Shown here in pieces: positions 23,243 to 34,075 of a stretch of 40,371 nucleotides of DNA. Made by a program: the position numbers and the translations under genes. Source of the stretch: Parvularia atlantis. Its lineage: Eukaryota; Opisthokonta; Rotosphaerida. The notes beneath the pieces were generated by a model, which worked only from the letters and a program-made list of their open reading frames with translations, was not told the DNA's origin and made no database searches. The stretch spans positions 1 through 40,371 of the forward strand of contig CALSCO010002245.1 in NCBI GenBank assembly GCA_943704415.1, written 5' to 3'. Each line of letters begins with the position of its first letter. Position 1 is the first letter of the stretch.

Positions 23243-23362
23243 GTTAGCGATCAGTTTTTTTTTTGTTTTTTTTTTTAGCTTGCTTGTTGCGCCGCAGTGC
23301 TTCAAAATACGGTAACAGGTATGAATCGCAAGCCACTGGCGTGCGCAACAACAAACACAACT
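23243..23362. terminator. Convergent 3' region with T tracts and an inverted repeat
   Basis: Between the receptor-like and severin stops lie two T tracts (23254-23277, split by one G) on the plus strand. A 9-base inverted repeat, TTGTTGCGC at 23284-23292 and GCGCAACAA at 23343-23351, places the same TTGTTGCGC word downstream of both stop codons, each on its own sense strand. A 3'-end processing role is inferred. Confidence 0.45.
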
Positions 23363-24912
23363 TCACTTGTTGAAGCATGACCAGAAGTCCTCCGTCTCAA
23401 AGCCGTCGAGCACTCGGCTGATGGCGATGCGCTTGTTCGGGTGGTTGGTCTTGTAGATGTGCTGAAGGCCAAAGTCGACGCCCTTGCTGCGCTCCTTCTG
23501 GTCGGCGCCGCTACCGATCCACACAAACAGCTGGTCGCCCTTGTCCAGCAGGAAGCTGCGTGCGGTGTGGATCGTAAGCAAGCGCCTGTTTTGCTCGGCT
23601 GCGTACGCACACGTCGCCGTGGTCGAGCGACGCCTTCTCGACCGGCACCTCCTTGATCGCCAGGCTCCAGAACCAGTTCTTGTCGTGCACGTGGTACAGC
23701 TTGGTCGTGTACGGCGGCGGGTCGGGCATCTTGCGCGGGATGGGCTTGCGGCCGCCGAGCAGCTTCCAGAACTCCTTGGCGGGCTCGTCCGCGTCGTCCT
23801 CCTGCACAAAGAACACCTGGCGTTGCCGCAGTGCGTGCATGTCATCATGACGTGTGAGCTGATGAACGGTCGCACCTTGGGCTGCGGACTGCCGCGCTCG
23901 CTCTGGATGTCGCTCGTGACGTTCTGCGCCTTCATGCGCTCGCTCGGGTTGCTGTACTTGCCGATGAAACTGCGCGAGGGGCTCAGCGCAGTGGCAAGGA
24001 GGGCAGGCGGCACGCAACTGGAACAGCTTCAGGCCCGTGTCGAGCAGGAACACGTCCGAGCTGTTGAGCGACTTGGCTGTGACGTCGACGTCGCGCACAA
24101 CGACGCCGCCACGCAGCGTGCCGCGCATGTGCAGCCTGTGCCGCACAGTCCGCGTCAGCACGTGCGTAGTCAGGCACGCGCACGCACAGCCGCGTCTGGT
24201 ACTGCGCCGGACCGACATGGCGGAAGCCTGCGCAGCCGCGATCAGCACAACCAACGATCGGTGGCGCGACAAGGCGCACCGGTCTCGATGCCGCCGTCCA
24301 TCACGCGGAAGACCTTGAACAAGTTGAGGAACGCGCGCGACTCGGAGCCGTCGACCTCGCGGTGCTGCACGGCGACGCCGCGCAGGTAGTCGTCAAGCTG
24401 CGAGCGAGATGATGCGTTCAGAACAGGAGCGTTGCCGGTGGGCGACCGTGCGCGCACCTCGACCGTCTTGTACGCGGCCGTGCCGTACTCATCCTGCGTG
24501 GCCTCGGCGCCGATCCAGAAGTAGATCTCGTGGAAGAGCTTGTCCGGGTTGATGTCGGGGCGCTTGTACCTGCGACCGATGTGAGCCGTATGCGGGCGGC
24601 GCGCACTCGGCATACGTGTTGAGCACGATGTACGCGTCGCCGCGGTGGAACTGGCCCTTGAGGTTCTCGGGCCACGGCTTGACCTGGAACTTTTCGATGC
24701 GCCACACGCGCGTACCCTCGGAGAGGCCCGCGCCGAGCCACGCCTGTTGCTCCGCCGCGCGTCAGCGTCGTTGTTGTGGTTGTTGTTGTTGTTGTGAATC
24801 GGAGGCGCGCCTTCTCGGTGTCGGCCGCCGACTGCTTGAGCTTCTTCTCCACGTCCGACCCAAACAGGGCGATGTTGCTGTCGTCGAAGTTGATCTTGGT
24901 TGGCTTGAGCAT
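23363..24912 (-). CDS. Severin/fragmin-type actin-severing protein (three gelsolin repeats)
   Basis: Exons on the minus strand: 24912-24811, 24743-24607, 24569-24458, 24397-24280, 24227-24188, 24135-24019, 23969-23876, 23816-23611, 23555-23363. They total 1119 bases, giving 372 residues, close to the 362 of Dictyostelium severin. Repeat G1 (about 40-130) has RVWRIEKFQV, HRGDAYIVLNTY and FWIGAEATQDEYGTAAYKTV. G2 (about 150-240) has VFLLDTGLKLF and FIGKYSNPSERMKA. G3 has EFWKLLGG, then VFLLDKGDQLFVWIGSGAD and ISRVLDGFETEDF. Family members sever and cap actin filaments in a calcium-dependent way in the cytosol. The first intron is GC-AG and the second only 37 bases. It diverges from RalGAP-beta across 305 bases. 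Confidence 0.93.
24570..24606 (-). other. 37-base intron in the severin gene
   Basis: The donor is GTGCGC and the acceptor TCGCAG, with a CTCAC branch-like site between. Removal joins TYAE to YKRPDINPD and preserves the frame of the nine-exon model. It is the shortest intron supported here. Confidence 0.8.
24744..24810 (-). other. GC-AG intron 1 of the severin gene with an ACA/TTG repeat
   Basis: The donor is GAGAAG followed by GCGCGC and the acceptor is CAACAG, 67 bases. No GT lies near the junction, and the whole-gene length is a multiple of three only with this splice. A TTG-rich repeat (24768-24795 on the plus strand) fills the middle, and a GCTGAC branch-like site follows. Confidence 0.8.
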
Positions 24913-25217
24913 TTTGCTGCGGGGCGTGGGCGCGTGCTGCTGGGGCGGACGGTCGTGTGGCTGGCGTGTCACGCTTCAGCGACGCGGGCGCCTGCCGGTG
25001 CAGCACGACGAGGGGCAGCAGCCACTTTATAGCAGCCACGAGGAGGGCGGCACCAGAGCGAAGCACGCAACACACGACAAGAAGCACCGCTCTCGCCCTC
25101 AACGCGCGCGCGCGCACCGCACCCCAAGACGACGACAACAGGGCAGAAAGCGGTGCATACGTCACCCTGTGACGCAGATAGTGCGTGCGTGTACACAAGT
25201 GTTGCAGCACTCGCGCG
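24913..25217. promoter_or_regulatory. Divergent promoter of severin and RalGAP-beta, with TATAAAG facing severin
   Basis: Of these 305 bases, 25025-25031 read TATAAAG on the minus strand, 113 bases upstream of the severin ATG, a plausible TATA box with a short leader. The RalGAP side shows no TATA. A CA-rich, CG-repeat stretch lies at 25100-25130. Confidence 0.4.
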
Positions 25218-28200
25218 ATGGCCGCCGTAGCCGTCTCGCCGCCGCCGCCAGCCCTCGCGCCGCCGCGGCCGCCCGTCGCGGGCGTGTTCCCGCCAGGCGT
25301 GCAGAAGACGCTCGTGAGCGAGGTCACGGCAGTACTGCTCGCCCCGCCGGCGCCCGGCGCGACCGTCGCCGCGGCCGACGTGCTGCTCACCCCGGTGCGC
25401 CGCCGGCCGCTCCTTGGACAACGGAGGCCAGTTAAGCGCGCCCGCCCGCAGGCGCACGTGCTCTGGTGCATGGACGTGGTCGGCCAGGGCTTCGCGCTGC
25501 CGATCGAGGAGAGCGCGCTGATCACGTGCGCGATCATCTCCTCTTCCAGTTGCGCCGTCGTCTGACTGCGACATGCGCAGCAACTGCACCGCCGTGTACC
25601 GCAGGTGGCTGCTGGACGCGCAGTCGACGCCGGCGAGCTTCGTGGCGCACAAGCAGGTGTGACACGCACGTGCGTGTCACACACCGTTGCTAAGCGGCGC
25701 CGCCTCGCGCAGTTCTTCTGGCAGAAGATCTTCCACCACTTTGCGCTCCTGTTCCACCCTCGCCTCCCGCCGCGGCTCTCGATCACGACGACGCCGGCAG
25801 CCGCGGCGCAAAACAGCAGGTCTGTGAGACTGTGCACGCGCTGCATCGGTGGCTGAGTGCTCGGCAGCGTGTACACGGCGCTGCTCGTGCGCCACGTCGA
25901 TCTGTGCAAGAGCGTGCTCGAGGTGCTGCTGCTCGTCGGCCGCACCGTCGCGAGTGCGCTCACGGAGGACACGTGGCGCGACCTGTTGACGGTGCGCACG
26001 CCCACGAACCGTGAAGGCGCACGCAGATCACACCTGCGCGCACGCGCAGGTGCTGATCGACATCACCGACTCGCTGCTCGTCTCGTCCACGACCATGGCC
26101 GACGAGCTTTGCCCACACCTCCTGCGCGTGCTCGTCGAACTCTGGCTGCGCTCACAGATCCTCGCGACCGACATGTGGGGCCAGCTGAGCCACTACTTTC
26201 GGTGCGCGATGTGCACGTTGCTCACGGCCAACGCTGATCTGCGGCGGTGACAGACGCTGGGTGCACCGCCTGCCGGTCATCGTGCACCTCAGCGCGACCA
26301 ACGTCGCCCTAACGCAGCGCGTCCTGCGCGCGATGTACGGGCCGATCGAGGGCAGCACCGCCGACGTGCACCTGGCCATGTGCGTGCTGCTGATGCGCTC
26401 CACGTGCGGCTGACACGCACCCAGCGGCGGCGAGGGCCCGCGCGCCGGCATCGACATCCCCGACACGCAGTTCCTGTACCTGGCGTGGTGTGCAGCGCGT
26501 TACTCGTGCATGCTCGCCCCGCACAAGCTGAGCACGCACGCAGGCACCGCTTCCTCAACATGATCGGCGACCCGACGACGCTGCGCCCGGCCGTCTTCTC
26601 CGAGGCCATGCAGGGCATCGCGCGCCTCGTCGACATGTTCCTCGCCGTGGACTCGGGTCAGACATTCTACGACCCCTCCACGCTGCTGGAGGCGCGCAAG
26701 TCGCCCGACGGCAACACGATCCTGCACATCCTCGGCCACTGGCTCTTCCGCGCGGCGACGATGAGCGGCGACCCCGAGTGCGCGCGTGCTGCTCGCTGTG
26801 TCACAGCGGCCGCTCACGTGTACCCGCAACAGCGTCGAGGCCGGCCGTGCCGTCGCGCTCGGCTCGCTCTGCAAGCTGTTCAGCCACCCGCAGCGGCGCA
26901 ACCCGTTCCTGTCGACCTACGTCGACCAGGTGCGCCTGACGCGCGTGCAGCGTGCCGGGCTCATGCGTGCTCGCAGTTCTTTGTCGTGTTTGTCAAGGCG
27001 CTGCGCGAGGAGCCGCAGGCGCTGGCCTCGGTGCTGCTCAACAGCGAGTACCTGTTTGCGTCAAGCCTGCCGGGTCTGCGCGTCCTGGTGCGTCCGTTTG
27101 CGTGTACCTGGGCTTTGAAGATGGCTGATGCGCCCGCACCGCAGATTCCGCCGGTCGTTGTCGCGCTGCGGCGCATCCTGCCGCGCAAGTCGCTCGGCTT
27201 CCGGCCCGTGGTCCAGGAGGAGCGCCTGCGCCGCGCGTGCATCCGCATCCTGTCGATGGTGCGCGCTGCCGCCGCGCGCTGCAGGCGCATGTGTCTGACA
27301 TGTACGATGCGCGCAGATCATCGCCGTGCCGAATCACTTTGGCTCGGCGCCGCTGATCGACCGCACGGGCCTGAACGACCTCGTAGTCGCAGACCCGAGC
27401 ATCGAGAAGGTACGCGCGCGTCGCTCACGCGCCAGCTGCGTGACCCGCCGCGTTGCAGACCATTCGGCGGCTGTACGAGGCGTCGCTGCAGCGCATGAGC
27501 GAGTTTGCCGACCTGCGCCCGCACATCCTTGCGCTGCTCTGGCAGGCACGCACCCGCGCGTCCGCTGCCATCGTCGCGTGCCGATGTGATCGCAGGCGCT
27601 CGTGGCAGACTCAAGCTCGGCCAACCAGCGTCTGCTGCTTCAGGCGATGCTCGCGTTTGTGCTGGATGACCGCCGCAGCACGCCGGGCCTGCTCACCTCG
27701 TTCGTCAACCTGCTGCTCGACAAGCTGCACCAGCGCCAGCTCGGCCACGACGTCCAGGCCGAGATGCTTGACATCCTCCAGGCGCTCGTGGTGCACCACG
27801 GGCGCAGCGAGCGCGAGGACGAGGTGCGCGCACGTACACGGCAGCGGCAGCGCAGTGCGCCGTAACACACTTGCGCGGGCGACAGAACGCGTGCGCGCAC
27901 GTCTCCACCGTGCTGTGCCAGTTTGTGGCCTTGGCGATGCAGGACGAGCTCGCGCTGATGGACGGGCTGGTGACGAAGGCCTTTGGTGCGCATGACAGGC
28001 GCCGTCGCTTGCTGGCAATGCTCACGCGCCCGCGCGCGTGCAAGATGTGCTCACGGGCTGGACGCTGGCGGGTACGTGGGCCGTGGCGTCGCAGCAGGGG
28101 CGCGACGTGCTCGGAATGGTCTTTGCGGTCATCGGGCGCGGCATGGCTTTTGCGCGCCGAGCGGCGGCAAGCGAGGAGCGCATGTCGGGTATCGAGCAGG

Positions 28201-30809
28201 TGCGCTGCCGATCAACGGTGTCAAGGTGGCTCACGAAGCGTGCGCAGGAGTCGTCCAAACGCGCGTCGTCAGCGCTCAAGCGCACCGTGCAGCCGATCGC
28301 TGACGCGGTGGCGGCCGCGGTCGGGGCCGGGGGCGCGACCGGGCCGTCGAGCACGGCCACGTCGCCCGTGCATCAAGGCGGCGCGACGGCAGCAGCAGCA
28401 CCACAGCTGCGCCGGCAGCATGTGCCGATGAAGAGTGCGCAAAAGCTTGGACACCGCTGCAGGCAGAGCGGCTGACGGCGCACCGCCGTACAGACAGCTA
28501 CACGATCGTGCGCGAGCGCGCCATCCACCCGACCGTGCGCGACGCGGCCGTGATGGCGCTGCACATCCTCCTCAACCGCTTTGGGCAGTTTCCGACGCCC
28601 GACGTCGGCCCGGAGCGGTACGTGCTGCGTCAGTCACGGTGGGCTGTCGTTGACGTGCCGCAGATTGTCGACGCTGTTTGAGGAGCGCGCGATGGCTCAG
28701 GAAATTGCGCAGCGCTACGGCGGGACGTACCAGCACTGGATGCGCGTGTTTGTGATCGACGAGCGCGGTGCGGTGGTTGTGCGATGCATGCACAGCAGCA
28801 GCTGACAGCGGGTGCGCCAGTCGTTATGACGCTCGTCGAGAACCCGGGTGCCGGCAGTGGGCCCGGCGTCGTCTGCGTTCTGCGCGATTGCACGGGCGCG
28901 TACTCTTGGCGCTGCATTATGCGGTACCGGCCAACGCGCGAGCGCGAGCCGCCCGGTGCGCGCTCGCCGGCCCGTCTCGCGCGACCCTGACCACGCTGCA
29001 GTGCCGACACCGATGCCGCTGGGCGCGAGCAACTCGGGCGACGGTGACGCGGGCGTGGGCGGGACCGACGCGAGCGCCGGCACCGCAAGCGGCGACGGCT
29101 CCGACATTCCGCTCGTGATCCAGGAGCTGCTCGTGTGTCGTCGTCGACGGTTGTTTTTACGCGTTGCTGACAAGCGCTGTCGCCGCACAGGGCATCCGTT
29201 CGTTCACGTCGGACGCGATGGCGACCGTCGACACGATGCTAAGCCAGTCGACGCACGTCATGGGCGTGATCTCGCAGCTGGCCTCGCGCCAGAGCGAGCG
29301 CGAGGTGCGCTCCGCCAGCCGCTGTGCGGGCGGGCGGGCGGCTCACCTCCGCGGTCCACAGCAAGTCGCGGCGCGCACAAGCACCCTCGCGCCCGCCCAG
29401 CCAGCACAGCCGCCGCAGGCGCGCGAGCTGTACCCATCGGAGCAGCTGTGCCGGTTCCAATCGGTGCGCGTGCAGTCGCCGTTGCGGCTGTGCTGTGCAC
29501 ATCGGTGCTGAGCCGCGCGTCTCAGGGCCGCATGTTCCTCGCCGACACGGGCCTGCTGCACCTCGAGAACCGCGAGCGCGTGACGCCCGTGCCGCTCACG
29601 CAGCAGTCGGAGCAGCAGCTAGCCGCGCTCGACGCCATCCCAGAGTGCGGCGCTTGCGGTGCTGCAAGGGCTCGTGCGTGGCTGATCGGTGCTCTCAGGC
29701 GCATCTGCTTTGCCGTGTCGGTGCTGTACGGCGTGACGCCCGACGACGCCGTGCGGCGCGTGACCGAGCTCGGCGGTGATGCCAAACAGACCGTCAGGTG
29801 CCGCACGCGCATTTGACGATGGCTCCGCTGAGGCGCATGCACAGCAACGAGTTTGTCCAGCTGCTCGGCGCGCTTGGCTGGTCGGTCGACCTGAGCGAGC
29901 ACAAGGGCTACCGCGGGCGCCTGGACGCGCAGACTGGCGTGTGCGTTTTGTTAGCCCTCTGATGGCGAGTGCGGAGCTGACGATGCGCCGTACGCACAGC
30001 ACTGCGCCCTACTACAGCACGCACGCGCTCGAGGTGCTCTTTCACAGCCCGTGCCTGCTGCCGCTGCGGCTCGGGCGAGGCAGCGGTGGTGGTGGCGGCA
30101 GTGGCGCGGCGTCGCTCGTGTCGCTTGCGCCGCCAGACATGCCGCCGAGCCTGCTCATCTCGGTCGAGACGATCAGCGCCGGGCCGCGCAGCCGCGCCAG
30201 TTCAGTGACGCAGGTGCCCGTCGTGACCAACCTCGGACTGGTGACGCTCGTAGCGCCAAACGCGGTGCACATCGTCTGGCTCGAGGACGCGAGCGGCTAC
30301 GTCGAGGCGATCTCGCGCCTGCGTCTCGCGCGTCCGTGCATCGCTACGCGTGCGATGTCGCTCACGCGCCCCGGCACACAGTCGCCATGTTCCATCGCCA
30401 GGCTGTGCGTGCAGCCTTCCTCGTCGTGCAGCCGCTGCGGCCGCTGAACGGGCTCTACCTCGTGCGCAAGATCGTCTACGACAGCGGTGCGCGTCGTGCC
30501 CACCGGTGTGCGCCTGTGCTGAGCCACCTTCAGACTTGTGCGAGACAGGCCCGCTGCTAGACGGGCAGGTCGTCGGGCGGCACACGTTGGGCGAGCTGCT
30601 GCGGCAGACGGCGATCGCGCTGCACCTGCAGTGCGCCTCGCCAATCCTCCTGCCGTGCGTGCTGCGCGCCGCGCTTCTCCTTGCAAGGGCTCATGCGGAG
30701 TGCCGCCGCTCTCAGGTACTTTGCGCGCCGCACTGCGATCAACGAGCTCGCGGGGCAGTACCGCTCGCGCGACCCACGCCTGAGCACGTTCTATCAACCC
30801 TTGTTCTGA
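25218..30809 (+). CDS. RALGAPB: Ral GTPase-activating protein beta-subunit homologue
   Basis: ATG at 25218 and stop TGA at 30807-30809. Segments match RalGAP-beta along its whole length. The N-terminal part has HVLWCMDVVGQGFALPIEES and VYRRWLLDAQSTPASFV. The middle has DITDSLLVSSTTMADEL, FSEAMQGIARLVDMFLAV, LHILGHWLF and EAGRAVALGSLCKLFSHPQ. The C-terminal Rap/Ran-GAP-like part has EFVQLLGALGWSVDLSEHKG, APYYSTHALEVLFHSP and VGRHTLGELLRQTAIAL, ending AINELAGQYRSRDPRLSTFY. The beta subunit is the scaffold that with RalGAP-alpha switches off Ral GTPases, linking to exocytosis and TOR signalling. Many introns of about 50-60 bases are implied; those at 25657-25712 and before VLIDITDSLL were checked in frame. 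An alpha subunit is not in the window. Not every exon boundary was set. Confidence 0.88.
25657..25682 (+). repeat. 26-base perfect palindrome starting at a 5' splice site
   Basis: From the first base of the intron at 25657-25712, 13 bases are followed by their exact reverse complement (GTGTGACACGCAC and its partner), centred on GCACGTGC. In RNA this could fold back and hide the donor. Confidence 0.9.
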
Positions 30810-30825
30810 GCCTGTACATCAGTTT
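30810..30825. other. 16-base gap between convergent RalGAP-beta and J-protein stops
   Basis: The gap begins CTGTACATC; TGTACA is self-complementary, so a TGTA word is present on both strands just after both stop codons. Whether it serves as a shared 3'-end signal is unknown. Confidence 0.5.
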
Positions 30826-31653
30826 TCATGCCGCCGCGCCCTTTTCCCTGGTGCGATGCAGCCTCTCGAGCTCGAGCAGCCGCTCCGGTCCGGCGCGCTG
30901 CGCGATCGCGCGATCCGCGTGAGCAACATGAGCAGCACGCGCCATCAAGCATACCGCACGCGCGTTGGCGTAGTTTGCCGCGGCCGCATCGTGTCGCCGC
31001 TGCAGCTCGCTGTGCGCCAGCTGCTGCGCCCAGCCCGCGCGCACGTACTGGACCGTGACGGCGACGGCGCAGACGACCCAGACGAGCGCGAGCAGCCTGC
31101 CGTTGCTGAGGCCCGTGCTGCGGTACGACGCGCCCGCGCCGGGCCCCGCGTAGAACTGCTGGCGGTAGTGTCTGCGCAGCAAGCGTGAGCCATACACGAC
31201 CGCTAGCCGCGCGCGCCACGCCCAACGCAGAACACACTCGTACACCTCGTCGGCCCACTGCGCGTCCTCGCGCGTCGTCCGCCCGGGCGGCGAACGCGGC
31301 GGCGGCGCGCGGTGGTGGTGCGGATAGTGCTGCTGGTGGTGGTGCGGCACGTCGCCTGCGCGCACTCGCCCCTCCCCCAGCAGCCGGTACGCCTGCGGCC
31401 GGCCCGCGCGCCGTCAGCACACGGCCAGCTCGGCACGCAGGACGTCAACCTCATGCACGGCGACAAACATGCGCTGCGCGTCGGCATTGCCTGGGTTGCG
31501 GTCCGGGTGGTACCGCAGCGACAGCCGGTAGTAGGCGCGCTTGACCGTGCGCGCGTCCGCCCCGCGCGCCACGCCCAGCACCGCGTGCGGCTCGCGCGCA
31601 GCCGCCGCCCCCGTCGACAGCGCGCGGAGGGGTTGCGTGACGGCCGTTCGCAT
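30826..31653 (-). CDS. DNAJC30-like J-domain protein with a membrane anchor
   Basis: Two exons, 31653-31450 and 31392-30826 (771 bases, 256 residues). A basic, Ser/Thr/Ala-rich start (MRTAVTQPLRALSTG) looks like a mitochondrial presequence. A J domain follows at about 22-80 (PHAVLGVARGADARTVKRAY, YHPDRNPGN, then EAYRLLGEGR) with the HPD motif that stimulates Hsp70. A His/Pro-rich linker comes next. A membrane helix lies near GRLLALVWVVCAVAVTV. The C-terminal tail is charged. A J domain with a presequence and a C-terminal helix resembles DNAJC30 of the mitochondrial inner membrane; that assignment and the location are inference. The intron's donor is GTTGAC rather than GTGCG. Confidence 0.75.
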
Positions 31654-32001
31654 TCGAGCGTCGAAGTGTGACAGCTCGAAGGTCGCGCGCCAAACTCAAA
31701 CGCGCGCGCGCGCGCAGAGACGGGTGTGTGCACGAGCAGTGCGGCGCGTGCGGATGGCACTGCGCATCACAACGCGCAATAGCTGACTGTTGTCGCGCAA
31801 CCATCTCGCGAGCACGTTTCGGGTATGCTGCGGCGACGCGTGTTGTTCACGCAGTCGTGTGCCTCGCCCTGGCCGGCGTCCGCGCGCTGCCGCACCGGTG
31901 GCTTTGGCGCGACCTACTTTTGACTCGTCCTAGGTCCTTGAGATCGGCACCGGCGCCTGATATCGAACTGTCACGGCTGGCCACGCCACGCCATACCCAT
32001 C
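31654..32001. promoter_or_regulatory. 348-base divergent promoter, J-protein and unknown gene
   Basis: The region has an alternating CG run (about 31699-31714) and a short tandem CCACG near 31980-31990. No TATA box or conserved element was recognised, and no small gene could be supported inside. Confidence 0.4.
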
Positions 32002-34051
32002 ATGCCGGCGGATCGTGACGGGCCGGTCATCAGCCCGTCCGAGGTCCGCGAGGCGCTGGCCCGGCGCGGGCTGCGTCCCGAGCACCGCGTGGGTGCGTCT
32101 GTGGCGGGTGTATCGCATCGATGCGCGACGCGGGGAGGGGTGGGCCGACATCGCCGGTGCCCGTGCGTGCGGCAGTCTTCGACGTGTGCCAGAGCACGGC
32201 CAGCCTGGTGCTCGCGGTGCTGTGCGCGCGCGTGGTGCCGCGGATGTGGGCGCACGCGAGCTTCTTCGCCAAGGACACGCCGCGCGCGGGCGTGCTGTCG
32301 TACGTCAACATGATGGCGCACCACGACGTGGCGCAGCAGTACTCGATGATCAAGGGCGCGCGCCACCGCGACGCGGGCGAGCTCGACAAGACGTACACGG
32401 CGTACCTGATGGCGTTCGTCGGGCGCAAGTACGCCAACGTGGTCGTGCGGTCGGCCGTGAAGGAGACGCGGCTGTACCACGCCGTCAACGCGATGCGCCA
32501 GAAGCACGTCGACCTGCTCGCGCTGCGCAGCGTCACGCTGATGCCGTCGAGCGCGACGCGCAAGCACGTGCGAATCATAACGCTGGACGACTTTGACGAG
32601 GTGCGCCGGCGTGTTTGTGCTGTGGTTGTGCGGCTCACGCACGCGTATGGCGGGCAGGAGCGCATCAACGCGACCGCGGCCGTGCTCGGCGTGCCGATCA
32701 ACGTGCCGCCGATGCGCATCGACACGTACGCGGTGCAGCTGTGGACAAACGAGATGCTGCACCAACCCGTGGCCAACATCCTCACGGCCGAGGACCGCGC
32801 GCGGATGTACCGCATGCTCGACCACGTGACGGTGCACGGGCGTACGCTGCAGCGGCTCGGTGCGCTGTCTAGGTTCTGCGCACGCGCGTCTCTCGCTGAG
32901 CACGCGCGTGCGCGCACAGTCTGGGAGGCGATCCGCAGGCACGTGCTGATCGACGCCGCGCATCACTTTGCCGTTGTCACGGGCTCGTCCGACTGGCTTG
33001 ATCACGAGGTCGTCGCCGTGAGCTTCCTGCGCAGCCTCCTGTCATGGGGCACGGCGCGCACCGTGCGCATCGGCGACAGCACCCAAGTCGCCCTCCTGCA
33101 GGGTGAGCGCTTGTTTTTTGGCGGGGGGGGGGGGGGCGTGCCTGCTTACGATGCGCTCACGCTGCGCTCTGGCAGCGATCCGCAACGGGCGGCGCAGCTT
33201 CTTCGCGCAGGAGATGTACTTCATCAAGATGCAGTCGGCCCGCGCGGACGAGCCGCCCAAGTGGATCATGTACACGGACCCGCAGGCGGTCGAGCCGCCC
33301 GTCGAGCTCTACATGCGCGGGCGCGCGCGGCTGCGATGGATGTGGTACAACATCAAACCGCGCCGCGCCGGCTTCGAGCGCAAGCCGACCGACGTTGACG
33401 TGCGTTTGCGTGCGACAGGAAGCCGCGTGCATAACCCTGCAGCGCTAGAGGAGACCGCCGCCGGTGCTGCGCGTCGGTTCGGCGACGTCAGCGGCGACCG
33501 TGCCGGCCAACGTGCGTCAGCACCCGCTGCTGCTCGCGGCGCTCGAGCGGCTGCCGCCCTACGTGCGCCACCACGTGCCGGTCGTGTACATGCAGAGCGT
33601 CGCCAGCGGGCGACGACGGCAAGGGGCCGAGGCGATCAGCATCGGCGGCGGCTGGCGCAAGCCCGACACGCGCACGGAGCAGCAAGAAGTCGTCGAGTAC
33701 GACTTTGTCGCCGCGCCCACGCTCGACGTCTACGCCGACCGGGCCGCGTACCGCCGGTTCGTCCAGTGTTGCGTCTGCTGGCGCCGTCGTCTTGACACTT
33801 GCTTGCGGTGCCGCAGGTACATCGAGTCGTTCCGATTCCCGTTCGGCATCGGCTTCTACGTCGCGTACAAGCTCGGGCTGGACCCGTACATCCCGGGCCT
33901 CGCACTGCCGCCGCTGTGCCCCGTGCAGCCGGACGCGCCGGTCGCCTTTGCCGACCTTGAGCCGGACGCGCGCCCCGACGCCGACGCCGACGTCGACGCC
34001 GGTCTCGCCGCTGCCGACGGCGAGCTGTTTGAGGGCGACGACGCGCAGTAG
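32002..34051 (+). CDS. Unrecognised 558-residue protein
   Basis: Seven exons keep one frame: 32002-32092, 32176-32600, 32658-32859, 32920-33102, 33176-33399, 33449-33765, 33817-34051 (1677 bases). It starts MPADRDGPVISPSEVREALA; the first forty residues could form helices. The body is mixed helix and strand, rich in His, Arg, Tyr and Trp (MMAHHDVAQQYSMIKGARH, KTYTAYLMAFVGRKYANVV, WTNEMLHQPVANIL, PPKWIMYTDPQAVEPPVELY, RARLRWMWYNI, ESFRFPFGIGFYVAYKLGLD). The C-terminal thirty residues are acidic (DADADVDAGLAAADGELFEG). No signal peptide, clear membrane helix or known catalytic motif is visible. I do not recognise the family and assign no function. Clean splicing and conserved-looking blocks argue for a real gene. 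Brl1 starts only 24 bases downstream. Confidence 0.8.
33103..33175 (+). other. Intron of the unknown gene with a G14 tract
   Basis: The donor is GTGAGC, one of few here close to the usual eukaryotic consensus; the acceptor is TGGCAG. It contains six T's then GGC and 14 G's at 33123-33136. It is phase 1 and joins LLQ to AIRNGRRSFF. Confidence 0.8.
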
Positions 34052-34075
34052 AGAGTTTGAGCCTTGTCGTCCCGA
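34052..34075 (+). other. 24-base gap between two same-strand genes
   Basis: The unknown gene's TAG ends at 34051 and the Brl1 ATG begins at 34076. Neither a separate promoter nor a 3'-end signal is visible in the gap. Confidence 0.75.

Noticed and set aside
31690-31720. Alternating CG run as a Z-DNA regulatory element
   Set aside because: Similar CG runs occur throughout introns and intergenic DNA here, so it is background composition.
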